From Ephydatia muelleri (lineage: Eukaryota; Porifera; Demospongiae; Spongillida; Spongillidae): DNA of 64,000 nt. The stretch's first letter is position 1; the number at the start of each line of letters is the position of its first letter. This document shows positions 23,070 through 35,100 of this stretch, piece after piece. The stretch is taken from NCBI GenBank assembly GCA_013339895.1, contig JABACO010000001.1:6350888-6414887 (forward strand), given 5' to 3'. A program made the position numbers and the translations under genes. The notes beneath the pieces are model-generated. The model had not been told where the DNA came from, searched no databases, and saw only the letters and a list, made by a program, of their open reading frames with translations.

Positions 23070-23815
23070 CTGATACACACTCACACGCAGGGCATTTCTG
23101 ATATAAATTCTACACAGAGGATTTGGTGGGGTTAACCTTCTTTAGTTCCTGCATCCATGGAATTGGTAGCAGGCAGCAGTGTGATATTTCATCTGCTATA
23201 TGATTGTACAGAGTTTTTATTTGTTGCTAAGATGTTGGTTTTGGTCTTACCTCTTCCACCATAACATCCACCATACTACGAATGGTACATTGCGTTGGTA
23301 CACCATCAACTATTTGATTCACTGGTCTCTTTTAAATAGGATGAAATGAAATCCATTTCAAGAAGATGGCAATTATTCTAACTGGATGATAATGACATGA
23401 TACTATGCAGTAGTCATTGTTGATCCTTGATTATTACTTGTGGACTTTTGTGTATCAGTTGGTGCATTTGGAAGTAAAATGAAGTCTACAATGATTGATA
23501 TCTACATCTATCCCTATTTCTGATGTGAAGCGGTGCACTGTATACAGTTGATAAACAAAGTTACACCATTGAGGAGTAGAGACATTTCGATTTAGGACTT
23601 TGTATTCGAGGAGCAAATGTTACGTGCATGCACATAGTTGTTTGCGGAGACATAGCATACCCCACCATCAGTGGCGTATCCAGGATTTCAGCGAAGGGGG
23701 TGCTTCAAGGTCAGGCCCGATATATATATGAAAAGATTTTTGCTCTTGTGATCGAGTTATTAAAATTTCTGAAGACGTTAATAATCAATTGTAAAGCGCG
23801 CGCTAAGATCCCTTT
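23070..23815. other. Spacer, no gene
   Basis: Nothing coding was recognised. At about 23,669 the sequence cagtggcgtatccagg resembles a common hAT-MITE end. A direct (not inverted) relative is at about 24,527 (cagtggcggatccagg). Confidence 0.4.
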
Positions 23816-23880
23816 CATGTAAGGTACCTCCCCCTCTTCTGCTAAGCAACCCCCCGCCTTTCGTGTTGTGCCTGAAGTGT

Positions 23881-23967
<87 letters not shown>

Positions 23968-23982
23968 ACACACACACACACA

Positions 23983-24047
<65 letters not shown>

Positions 24048-24077
24048 GCTTTTCGTATCGGGCCTAAAGCGGACAGC

Positions 24078-24116
<39 letters not shown>

Positions 24117-24422
24117 CTTGTCGTATCGCGGGTCTAAACCCCCACCCTTGAAAACTTGTCTAGGCCCTTGGGGCCGTTGGGGGAGGGGGGTGCTGTCCGC
24201 TTCAGGTCCGTGTTTGGCACACAGCAAATACGTCATCGTTAATAATTAACGGTTACGAGTATATATAACGTATCCCAGAGAGGGTGCTCCGGGTTCCCCC
24301 TCCTCGGCAAAAATTGTAACCGGTAATAACGTATTTAAATAGAGTACACTTCAGGCACACTTCAGGCACAATACGAAAGGCGGGGGGGTTGCTTAGCAGA
24401 AGAGGGGGAGGTACCTTACATG
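23816..24422. repeat. Large inverted repeat with CA and C cores
   Basis: The left arm 23,816-23,880 (catgtaaggtacctcccc to cttcgtgttgtgcctgaagtg, abridged) is the reverse complement of 24,344-24,422. Between the arms are a CA run of about 160 bp (23,886-24,044), a 37-base C run (24,079-24,115), and a second inner inverted pair around gctgtccgctt. The whole could fold as one long hairpin. It is probably a foldback transposon invaded by simple repeats. Confidence 0.8.
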
Positions 24423-24600
24423 CCAAACAATTAAAGGGCCTCCACTTTTTGTATTGGGTCTGTTGGACAGCAACTCCCCCCCCCCACCCCTCACCCCCCC
24501 CCCCCCCACTTATCGTACCTGGCCGGCAGTGGCGGATCCAGGGGGGGGGGGGGGGGGGTCCAGGGTCCCCCCCTCGAACCTGAATATGAATATAATTAAT
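24423..24600. repeat. C/G-rich simple-sequence cluster
   Basis: Interrupted C runs at 24,475-24,507 and a G run at 24,541-24,558 lie next to cagtggcggatccagg. No coding content. Confidence 0.7.
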
Positions 24601-24929
24601 GTATAATTAGCGTATGACGCGTCGGATAAATCGGCGCACGTGAGTTATACATTTCTACGGAGAGTCGAGTGTGCACTCCATGAAGTTGCTAAACAGCTTA
24701 TTTGTAGTGCTTGTTCATTGGTTAGTGCAACTGTGAGATACGCAGTTGATACGTAAATCTTGGTAAATGTATTCCAAAATTCTAACCCGCGGTCGTAATA
24801 GAGCGATTCTTACTTTGATTGGTGCACTAGAATTAGTGCCCATCAAAGTTGAATGCACCTTGCTGCAAGCTTTTAGAGAAAGCAAAAAGGCTGATTGACC
24901 ATTGCAATGATGGTAAACTTTAACTGAGT

Positions 24930-25380
24930 GGCTCAAATAGCAAAGAACCTAAGCGCATGTAACGTACAACTGATGCAAATCTGCGATGAAACACAACCAT
25001 TTAAATCCGCAAAACTACAATACCCTGGAAACCAGAACATAACGGAGTGGCACGCATTTATTGGTTATGATACATTATAGCCGTTTTTTTTACATGTACA
25101 AAACTGGAATGTGTACAAAAAATTTTTTTCGCGCGAATGTCATGCTGAATGATAGTGTTCACTGCTTGCAATTGAAGTAGGTCATCTGCCGGAATGTGTA
25201 AATGGCTCAAATAGCGAAGAAAAGCTCATGCATGTAACAGCACAGCCAATTTAATCCGTAAAATCACAATAGCCTGGAAACCAGAATGTAACGGCATTTA
25301 TTGGTGTTGATTGCATGCCTTAGTTTCCAATCACCTACATGTACAATCTGTGGAAAAATTGGAATGCGCACCCAAAAAAA
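24930..25380. repeat. Diverged tandem repeat of about 270 bp, two copies
   Basis: The two copies share tggctcaaatagc, tgcatgtaac (or cgcatgtaac), cctggaaaccagaa, and gcatttattggt followed by tacatgtaca, in the same order starting near 24,930 and 25,202. Divergence is considerable. Nature unknown. Confidence 0.55.
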
Positions 25381-28248
25381 TTGCACGCGCTTCGCGCGCG
25401 CCCCTCCCCTTCATCAATTCACGGCTGTTTGCGGCTGGACATTTAGTTTGATAATTAGAGCGTTACGGTATATGGTATAGAAATCATGGCGGTTAGCCTC
25501 ATTATCGACACCATATGTTCAACGACGTGCCTTGCTAGATGCTTACATCTTGTGTTATTATAAACATATGCAGTAGTACCAGCAATCATCTGGCTTCAAG
25601 ACACACACCTGAAACGATAAATTACGCTTTCCAATTAATACACGCGCCACGTTTTCATAGGCATATGAGGTACGGCAAGATGGAATAGGTATGAAAGATG
25701 CGCGAATTGCATGTAGCTGCCAATTTTACCACATATAAATTTGACATACAGGCAATGTGAAAGCTTCAAGTAGTTGGTTTATGTTGTCCACTAAGCGCGG
25801 CCGGCTGTTTTCGACCTGAACGGGCTGCCTGTTTTCTATGAATAATCATGACACGTACAATGGAGTACCATTGCCAACACGTTCAGCTGCATTGTAGAAC
25901 TTGAAAAACGCATGTCTTATAAGAGAGCAAGCAAAAAGGACACCATATACAAGTATTCAGGCCTTGCATGGTGTGGCATTTCACTCTGAGGAGGATGCAG
26001 CCATGTATCCACAAAGCCCAGCTAATAGTGTAGCTCCCTGCAAGCAATGACTTCAAATGCTAGTATCAAATGGTTTTCTTACTTCATTAATAGCTAAAAC
26101 ACAAGAGTAAGATGTTAATGCATATTTTGTCATTGACCAGTAAATATAATGATGCTATGCTTATACACGGGTTTTGTTCCACAACTGAAGCATGCCAGTG
26201 GAAAGGAGTGGTTCATCAGGCCCGCTAGGGTGTGCTATTAAGCCTTAAAAGTACATTAGCACTATTTCACACCCCCACCATTTAATGCTCTTGTCAATCT
26301 GCAGGATGCACTCACATACATCGTGCAGATGAACCACCTTCATGTCAATTCTACAGTATTTGTTGTGCCCTCTCTCTTTGCTTATGTTTATAGAGAGGTA
26401 GGCTGCCTCTGGAGCTGCATCTGTATTTGCAGTTGTATAATACATCCCTATTGTTATGACACAGAACTATTACCTTAGATACCTAGCTTGGTATTAAACA
26501 TTGTAGCAGAGTGAATGTTCCAGGGACATCAAGGCTTTAATCAGTTACTGATATGTATATGGCATCTGAGACCCTAGATGTTTTGTAATATTGACAATGG
26601 CACAAACCTAGTTAAAGAATAGCTTGACTCTTTAATTCCTTACATGCATATCTGTGAGGGAATATCCACAAGCCTTAGCAACCACATCAGTCAGCATGAC
26701 AACACTGTAATGAAGGAACCTTGTGCATAACTTAGGGAAGTACTAACTACCTGAGAATTAAAATCTATTAAGTGATCAGTGATCAAAATAGGAAGCATTC
26801 ATTGGTGGAGTCAGGGATTACAGTGAGTGCAGAACAAGAATCACAGCTGGCCTAGCAATCACAGCTGGCCTAGCAATCACTTGGCAGTAGCTGTGCAACA
26901 CAAAAAAAAAATCAACTACAAAAAATCTAAAACAACTTTGCTCTTACTTACACATACATGCATGTAAATGGCACGTAAGGCTACTATATCTCCAGGGAGA
27001 GGTCAAGTGCAAGAAACCTCAAAGGGGCCGGGTTGAGATAGCTCTCCATTTTTACTGCCATTGTTCTGGCAGAAAGGAGATACAAGAAGTCACCTATATA
27101 TGTTCCACATTGATGGAAAAGCTGCTGGGTGCATGGATAGCTTAAATAAGATGATATTTATAAATCAACTCGCTATGCATAGTTTACAGGAACACCCTGC
27201 ATGACAACTAAATCCCCAGTGATGAAGTATGGTATGGATCAAGCTTGGACCTCTGCAAGGGTGGAGAGGCACAATAATGTGTACTTTACATTGCTGGTGT
27301 AAAGGTTTCTACTTGATCTTTATCAGGCACTGAATCTGGCACTATATGTACTCCAAAGCATGGATTATCAAAACACCATGCATATCCATCACTAAAGTTG
27401 TCAACGACCTACCACCTGACACCTTGAAACATCAATAAAGTTTATGCACTCACTGTAAACGATAGTTATCAAATAATAGATCTGATTCAACAGCATTGAA
27501 TCTTGCTGCGTTTACAACATCAGCTGAACATTGAATGCCAGTTAGTATAAATGCTGCATGACTTTATAACCTTTAGCTCTTATTGCCACTGACCTAGTTA
27601 ACATCATCTTCATCACATGCACTAGGCTTGTAGAAAAGTGGCAGGATTCAGTCAGTCTTCTTCCGGCTTGCAGAACAATTGCAAGGAGTCAAATCCATGT
27701 ATATGCATACCATGCATCATTGCACAGAATATCATATGCCTACGTATAAGAGATGCAGTTGCAGAACTACAATGCAGTGTGTGATGGAGCACCTTATCAA
27801 CATCGTGTCACAAGATGTGGCAGCAATACCACAATCAACGAAGATTGAACTTTCAGGACTATACCTATCGTTATGCTTGACACGGCATTAAAAACTCAGG
27901 GATATTTGACGATCTGTAGCGCCATCATTTCAGCCGGCCGCACTTAGTCTATACGCTATCTAGGTAGTCTTAACCCTCGCTAACTTATCACGCTTAGCTT
28001 TTTTCTAGGAAAATTGGCAGTGGTCCACTGTTCAGTTCTTTGTGGAGGATATCCAATTGAGGTACTCGGCTTGCGAGCGCTATAGGTAGCGGGCGCTACA
28101 GAGTTGAGGCACAAAATTTATACGATGCATAGATAAATGGTATGTCTATACTAAAATGGCTGTTACATGTCGGTGCAGCAAGTACAGTCCTTATATAGCT
28201 CGAAAATACAAAGTGCTTGGTTAGGTCATGATGCGTGATGTCATCGTT
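25381..28248. other. Long stretch without recognised genes
   Basis: Open frames are short and show no family features. A two-copy 18-bp direct repeat (atcacagctggcctagca) lies at about 26,840-26,876. The last few hundred bases may belong to the Gypsy fragment that follows, but no reverse transcriptase is visible. Confidence 0.5.
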
Positions 28249-28869
28249 TCAATATTTCGGGGCGTAGGTCTTATTGTCCAACATTAAATGGGCCGCAAAC
28301 AGCCGTGAACGATCAAGCAATTTTTCCACACCCTTGTCGATCCCTGGGTTTCCTGCATAAAAAACAGACAGGTTAGGCTTCAGTTTACTTAACCAATCAC
28401 GCCCCATCAAGGATGGACCATCTCCTTCTACTACCAGCAAATCCAATGAAAGCGTTTCATTATCATACTGCACTGAAAGTGAAATTTTGCCCTTGATGTT
28501 AATCTTCTCTCCAGTGTAAGTACGCAGGTGAACATCTGTTCTTTGTAGTAAGGGACGCTTTTGTTTAGACCACTGCCTTCTGTAGGTGCACTCGCTGATG
28601 ATAGAGGCCACAGCCCCAGTGTCTACCTCCATTGACAACTGAACGCCATCAGCAACTATATCTATGGTGAGTGGAGCTCTGAACCCTTCTCTAGACAGGG
28701 TGAACAGTGTGTATGTCTCTTCCCCCTCTACAGGTGGTAGATTAATTGACCTGCTGTACTGCTGCTGAGCCTCTGGTAGACCCTCTCCCCCTGCCCTTGG
28801 CGCCCGACACCTTGGGACTGCGACAAACACGAGACAAATGGTCTTGTTTGCCACAATTATAGCACACAA
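28249..28869 (-). pseudogene. Gypsy aspartic protease fragment
   Basis: A retropepsin-type protease with the active-site triplet in M-E-V-D-T-G-A-V-A-S-I-I-S and a downstream G-P-S-L-M-G-R-D-W-L. It overlaps the zinc-knuckle frame in another reading frame, as is usual at a Gypsy gag-pol junction. The frame ends at 28,249 without reverse transcriptase, so the element is truncated here. Confidence 0.85.
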
Positions 28870-29705
28870 TGGACGTATCTAATAGACAATTCTTTCCGTT
28901 GTGCTTACCCCCGCAGCGGTAACATGTGTTTCGTGACCTTGCCTGTACCTCCGAAGTCTTCTGTACCGCGTTGACAGCCACGGTAACAGAGCGCTAGATC
29001 TCTGTGGCATTTTTCTCCGCCGATTCAGCTGACTGCACCAACTCGAAGGCTTTCTTGAACGTGAGCCCGGACTCCACAGGGAAAAAAATGGGTCGAATCA
29101 AAGTTTTGATTTTATAAAGGATTTTAAATCGTCTGTAAAATCATTGTGTGATTGAACAAACGCGTGTGATTTTTACTGTTCAATCACGCAATGATTCCAA
29201 AATGATTCTACGCGTTTTTTCCCTGTGCTCGGCCAAAAGCCTGCGCTGTACACTCGAATTACGGACACCACACACGATGCGGTCGCGCAGCATGTCGTCG
29301 AGTGTGGCCTTGAAGTCACAATGCTCGGAGAGTCTCCTTAACTCCGCTACGAACTGTGACACTGTCTCTCCTTCTTTCTGCGTCCTCGAGTTCAAATTGT
29401 AGCGCTGTACAGTTACAGACGGGGGAGGACAATAATGGTCACGCACATGCAAGTTTAACTAACTCGGAGAAGGATTTATCTGCCGGTTTCTCTGGTGCCA
29501 TAAGGTTGCGTATGACCTGGTAGACGGCGCTCCCACATGAGCTGAGGAGAACTGCTCGTTTCTTGTCAGCGTTATTGATACCATTGACTCCAACAAATTG
29601 CTCTAGCCGTTCGCAGTAGCAAGTGTCCAGTCTTCGGAATCTGGGTCGAAAGGTCCAAGAGTGCCCAAAAATGTGGCCATTCTGCAGTTTTACCCTCGTC
29701 GCCAA
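28742..29705 (-). pseudogene. Gypsy gag with zinc knuckles, interrupted by a MITE
   Basis: From the 5' side: the gag start near 29,690, pieces at 29439-29705 and 29180-29452 (E-G-E-T-V-S-Q-F-V-A-E-L is a typical Gypsy gag stretch), and two CCHC-like knuckles at 28742-28981 (C-Y-R-C-G-G-K-H-N-G-K-N-C and C-Y-N-C-G-K-Q-D-H-L-S-R-V-C). A 153-bp foldback (29075-29227) splits it. There is also a frameshift near the N-terminus and a stop at about 28,993. Confidence 0.85.
29075..29227. mobile_element. CACAGGG foldback MITE inside gag
   Basis: It has the same termini as 14806-14956. It is flanked by CTC on both sides (29072-29074, 29228-29230). Removing it with one CTC restores an open gag frame across the site, which fixes the target duplication at 3 bp. 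Confidence 0.88.
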
Positions 29706-29855
29706 TGTAATAACTCAACACACACACAGTTATACAAGTACAGCATATACAACACCATACGCGGAATGGCCAAGTCCAGAAGAGAGGGAGTAACGGGTAG
29801 AGCCTCAATAGTCCAGCTATCTAACTCCGGGTTGCCAAACTGACTCGTACTTACA
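29706..29855 (-). mobile_element. Probable Gypsy LTR (about 150 bp)
   Basis: On the plus strand it starts TGTAATAACTC and ends CGTACTTACA (TG...CA ends). On the minus strand it is followed immediately by TTGGCGACGAGG, the kind of primer-binding-adjacent sequence seen next to many Gypsy LTRs, and then the gag start. No matching second LTR was identified. Confidence 0.55.
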
Positions 29856-29949
29856 ATTCCAGCGCTTAAAAAAGAGTCTGCCTCACGTGCCTGTTAGTCT
29901 AGAAGGTTCTATTGCAGCCCCATAGTCTGCTGTTAATAATCAATTACAA

Positions 29950-30990
29950 TTACTACAGTACCCAATGCAAATTGTTGCAGTAGACATAGTTGGACCCATC
30001 ACCCCGGGGGAGGCTAAAAAACCCTATATTTTAGTCGCTTCCGACTACTTCACCAGATGGGCAGAGGCTTATGCCATTAATTCCTAATCAGGAGGCAATA
30101 ACAGTAGCTACCACACTGATTGATGAATTCTTCTGCGTTCTCTATCCCTCAGCAGTTGCATTATGATCAAGGGCGACAGTTCGAGTCTGATGTGATGAAA
30201 GAAGTGTGTAAATTACTACAAATCAGTATAACACGTACAACACCATACCACCCGCAATCAGATTGCATGCTATAGCAACATCTGCTCACGACAACCCTAC
30301 TCAATGGGAATTGCATTTGAGGAAAATTTGTATGGCCTATACATCCCTCCACAGCTTTCTCCCCTTTCTTTTTAATGTTCGGGCGGCAGGCCAAGTTGCC
30401 AGTGGATCTAGTACATGGGTCTACACCAACAGAACCCCAGCCACAACATGAGTATGCAAGACAACTGCAGAAAATCTTACAAGGGGCCTTCCAAGCTGCT
30501 CGGGAAAACATGGGGATGGCAACGGAGAGGATGAAGGAGGTCTACAATCAGAGGGTCCATGGGAACCAGGTGACCTTGTGTGGTTACATACCCCTGTTGT
30601 GCCCAAGGGAAAGCCTAGGAAACTCCATTGTCCCTGGACTGGGCCATTTAGGGTAGTGAAGAGGCTTTCTGCGGTCACGTACAGAATCCTTGATCTACGA
30701 CGAAATGCAGCACGGAGACGTAAGAGGATGGTCGTACACTTTGATCGCCTGAAACCATGCCCTAGTGATATTCGTTTGGACTTGGATGATGTTGATGCTA
30801 ATAATCCAGAAGCAGAGGGCCCAACCAGTACGAATCAAAGTCATCATCTACCCAGGTACAACATTGCAATTCTTTGATGACAGTGATGACCTTGAGATAG
30901 CGGAACAAGAAATAGTACAACAACCTGCCTGCGGACAACGGGTCTTAGAAGTTCATGGTCATGAAGATATACAAGCAGGAGTGGCCACCC
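29950..30990 (+). pseudogene. Gypsy integrase fragment, opposite strand
   Basis: The plus-strand integrase core has V-D-I-V-G-P-I-T-P-G and Y-F-T-R-W-A-E-A-Y near 29,975-30,080, then Y-D-Q-G-R-Q-F-E-S near 30,165 and T-T-P-Y-H-P-Q-S near 30,240. The C-terminal region follows with W-T-G-P-F-R-V-V-K-R-L and V-H-F-D-R-L-K-P-C (30,578-30,770). Stops and frameshifts break the core. It points away from the gag-protease fragment, so these are two element fragments or an inverted rearrangement. Confidence 0.85.
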
Positions 30991-31111
30991 CCCAGGACGA
31001 ATAACCAGCTGCTGACCAGCCACTGCCTCGTCGTTATCACAGCGGATAAGACACCCGCCGGATCGTTATTGAATCGGACCAGGAGGCCAGCCTTTTCGAA
31101 GGAGGAAGTAG

Positions 31112-31257
31112 TGTAGCAAATGACATAATGTATTGTTGGATCTATGTACGCATGCGTGTTTGTCAGCTGGACTGTACTCTGACCTTGTCCTGTGTATATA
31201 TGCATGTCTCTCTTTTTAATTAGAGACTTCTTTTGGCTGCTGCAGTGTCTCGTTACA
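31112..31257 (+). mobile_element. Possible 3' LTR of the plus-strand Gypsy fragment
   Basis: A purine-rich tract (gaaggaggaagtag) precedes TGTAGCAAATGAC, and the segment ends CTCGTTACA. Position, size and TG...CA ends fit a short LTR, but no partner is present to confirm it. Confidence 0.4.
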
Positions 31258-31919
31258 TACAGCATACAGTGCATACAAATGAATTCCTGATGAGCCTAAA
31301 GGGCATGTGTGAAATTAAAAAGATGCATGAATGTATATATGTCTCTGCGTGCTCTGGGATAACATAATGCATACTTACAAATGTTAGAGCAAAAGGTTAG
31401 AACTTATGTTAAACAGCATATGCATACATAGGCCTAAAGAATGAATGTCTGATGTGAAATGCGACATATCTTGCTGGTTTCCTCATGCTGAAATTGTTGT
31501 ATAGCCTTCTTTTTTCAGCTTTGATGAAATACTAGTGGCTGAAGTTATTAGGAAAGGCCTTTATGATAACAGTGTTAGTGAAAGAACATAAGCAATAAAA
31601 TGTATTCAAAAACACCGACAAACCAACGCCTCCCTACAGAGTATACTTTTCGGTACATGTACATCCAAACTTTGCTTCTTAAATATGTACTACATACGAA
31701 TAACTTCGCAATTCGCCACACCTTCGTTGCAAGTTTAATTGTTTTATTTTATTCAAATTCATACATTGGCCAGTGAATCAAATCAGCGCGTCATAGATTC
31801 AATATTGGATTTGCATCTACCGATAATAAACGATGCGCAGAAGCGTGTGACGATTAGCTGTGCTAGCTAAAATACGTAACTACAATACGATAGCATGCAG
31901 ATTCAGTCGTAACCAACTT
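31258..31919. promoter_or_regulatory. 3' flank of gene B with candidate poly(A) signal
   Basis: On the minus strand AATAAAA occurs at about 31,743-31,750, some 170 bases past the gene B stop codon. This is a plausible 3' UTR and polyadenylation signal. Nothing else is recognised in the interval. Confidence 0.4.
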
Positions 31920-32167
31920 TTACACCACCCAACAAATTTTGGGTACATCTGAAAGTGCTGTAGATAAGTTAGAGGACGTCCCCCCCCCCCACCCCGGAAA
32001 CAACGACGATTTATTTGGAACTGCGCACGCACAAGTATGCAAGGGCACAGTAATTTCTGCAGCCAAACCTTTCCTCATGTTCTTCACACATGTGTACACA
32101 ATAGCAACGGCGATTAGACAAAATACAGCCATTGGAATGAGAATAGCGAAAGGATCAGGGACTTCAA
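31920..32167 (-). CDS. Gene B last exon: transmembrane segment and cytoplasmic tail
   Basis: A strong acceptor (TTTTGTTCTGCAG) opens in phase 1, so the preceding exon's G makes Val: V-E-V-P-D-P. A 22-residue hydrophobic span follows ([11 protein letters not shown] to I-V-Y-T-C-V), then a basic stop-transfer K-N-M-R-K-G-L and a tail of about 50 residues ending K-I-C-W-V-V. The hydrophobic last residues could be a class II PDZ ligand, which is speculative. No kinase, ITAM or other signalling domain is seen. Confidence 0.78.
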
Positions 32168-35100
32168 CTGCAGAACAAAAGTGTCTGTTAATTGACAGGT
32201 CTTTCGATGCAACTGAAGAACAAACCTGCAATACTTTCTTCTTTATATCAATATCAATAGTGGACATAAAAGGAGACAATAAAATGATGTAAAGCAGATT
32301 TGTACCTGACGCTTACACTACAGTGTGCATAGTACATATTTTCATCTAACACGAGAGTTTTGGGTATCCTCGGAAAAACAAATAATTGAATGTAATATAA
32401 CTAGAATAATTATTCTATTGACATCTTCAGATTAAGCAATACGATATCCAACTATCCTGCCATTCATATGGTTCTTACTTACACCTGCCTGCTAGATAAA
32501 TACACAGCCAAGTGAAGTTATTTATCAGCATACACATACACATACACAAAACTGTGTTATTCCAATGCAGTATTATTCATGTTAATCAAATTACCATTTG
32601 TAGTGTTAGGAATAAGTATGTAGCCAGTTTTGTAGGCGTTATTGCATACCCAGCATACATTTATTGACATCAAACATTCAAATACAATTAAAGCATTATA
32701 TCTAATCTTCTATTTCACTACTTTGCATTTTACCATGGCATGTTTTTGTTATCTGCAGCAAGTGTATATTCAGCGTGGCAAGTGCATTTGTAGCTTCTGG
32801 TTGTGTTGTTGCACAACTGAGAGCAGTAGTGTACTTTTTTAAATACAATAAAGCTATGAGAACAGACATGGCTGGAAATGTAGTTGAGTAATCTATAATC
32901 ATATCAACATACTTATATAGTAAAAACCGTATAACCAGAAATGCAGTGTTAGTGTTATTGCACAGCTGAGTGCATTTATATGTCCTAAGTATGCAAACAT
33001 TAGGATTTAGAGTACACAAAATTGCAATTAAGGACTGTCATGTTAAGGCATTGAATAATTGGATTCAAATGATATATTATGACCAGAACTTCTAACAAGA
33101 CACTATAATGTCAACTTTGAACTACAGATTTACTATCTGGAGCACATTTGTTTAATACACAAAGCCATGGCAGCCTATATTTAACTTTTAAATGGGTGTA
33201 ATGGAAATGCATATATGAATCAATAGTTAGGGCAATCGACTTACCTTGAACACTTGCTACAAATTTCAGTGTATCTATAGAGGAGTCATAATAATTACAT
33301 GTTTTCACCACATGCAAAGCTTTCAACAGTGTTGTTGCACTATTGAGAGTAAGATTTCTTCGACCCATATATATCTATAACTCAGAATACAAGGCAATCA
33401 AGCCAATATATATATAACTTACTATTACAAGTACTGTTATCAGCAGCAAGGACATAACCATAACTACAAGCACACAAGTAGCTCCCAACTGTGTTGTTGC
33501 ATAACTGTGAGCAGTTATTCATCATGTAAACACATTCATTGATGTCTGTTTTAAACGAAAAGGACCTAAAAACATTGTAAAAAACAAACCTACGGTACAT
33601 ACCATTACATGATTTATTATCAGCAGCAAGTGTGAAGCCTGTGCTGCAACCACATTGGTAGCTTCCAATAGTGTTATCACACAAAAGAGCACAGTTACTT
33701 GTTTCTTGCATACATTCATCGATATCTAGGATTACAATGCAATGAATTGTAGAGAAATATTACAAATGATCTCACCATTGCAAGATTGGTTATCTGCACC
33801 AAGTGTATAGCCAGTGTTGCAACCACATAAGTAGCTCCCAATGGTGTTATTGCATAGCTGTGAACAGCTACTTGTACCAAGTATACATTCATTGATGTCT
33901 AGAAATAAGACTAATTTAGAAATCATGAGATATATATAACTGATGTCTTACCATTACATGTTACGTTGTCTGCACCAAGTCTATAACCCATGTGGCAATC
34001 ACATAAGTAGCTTCCAATGGTATTAGTACAGAGTTGATTGCAGTTACGTGTCCCATGCATGCATTCATTGACATCTAGGATTCAATATAAAGATAATTTG
34101 CAGCTAGCATTATGGGACATTGAGCACCTTACCATTGCATGTCATACTATTTGCACCAAGTGTATAACCAGTGTTACAACTACATGAGTAGCTTCCAATG
34201 GAGTTAGTGCACAGCTGAGAACAGTTACTTCTGCCAAGCGTGCATTCATTGATGTCTCGAATTCAGAATACAAAGGAATCATGATTTATATATACAGATA
34301 TTATATTGATCTTTTACCAGTGCATGTTGCATTGTCTGTACCAAGTGTATATCCTGTATTGCAATCACATAAGTAGCTTCCATTGGAGTTAGTGCATAGC
34401 TGAGAACAGTTACTTCTACCAAGTATGCATTCATTGATGTCTGGTATTCAGAATACAAGAAAACGTGATGTATATATGGGGTTGTTTCGTTGAAAAGGGA
34501 CATAGCGCATGTATTTTCAAGATTTCAATATTGTAGAGGTTTGAAAATGCACTGAGAATTGGAGTATCTGTCATGAAATTATAAGGCTCCGTATTAACTG
34601 TACATTTCAACCAAGCGCTACATTTCTATTGTGCATACTTAATTTTATAATATATGTGTTAGGTCCCTTTTCGTGAAAACTATCACATATATATTGAAAC
34701 GTTCTATACGAAAATGGGTCTTGTGGATTTTATTTTATAACATAAAATTTGAATCGATATATCTTCCGAAATATTAACGCTATCGGGTTCCTACAATCCA
34801 ATCGGAGATACAAGTGTGCAAAGAAATTGCATATTTCCTGGGCGTTACGCGCCATTAACGTATTACGAGGACGTCCTCGAAGCCAGTCGTAATACGTTAA
34901 TGGCGCGTAACGCCCGGCAATTTCTTTGCACACTTGTATAGCAAAATTAACGAACAGAACAAAACAATACCGGTAGGACCCTTCTACATAGGTACCTAAT
35001 TTAAACCGATTTGGACACTCCTACCTGAAGATGTGGCCGTTTTGAACCCTGCGGAGTATCGGACCTTGCAACGTCAGTGCCCCGCATGTGTAAGACACTA

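Noticed and set aside
21307-24249. Cys/Val- and His/Thr-repeat frames in the CA/GT microsatellites.
   Set aside because: Low-complexity translation of dinucleotide repeats.
23669-24542. Two cagtggcg-type ends as the two termini of one hAT MITE.
   Set aside because: They are in direct, not inverted, orientation, so they cannot be the two ends of one element.
33111-33368. Open frame near 33.2 kb as an extra exon of gene B.
   Set aside because: The frame that matches EGF has stops; the open frame does not match EGF. Treated as a relic.
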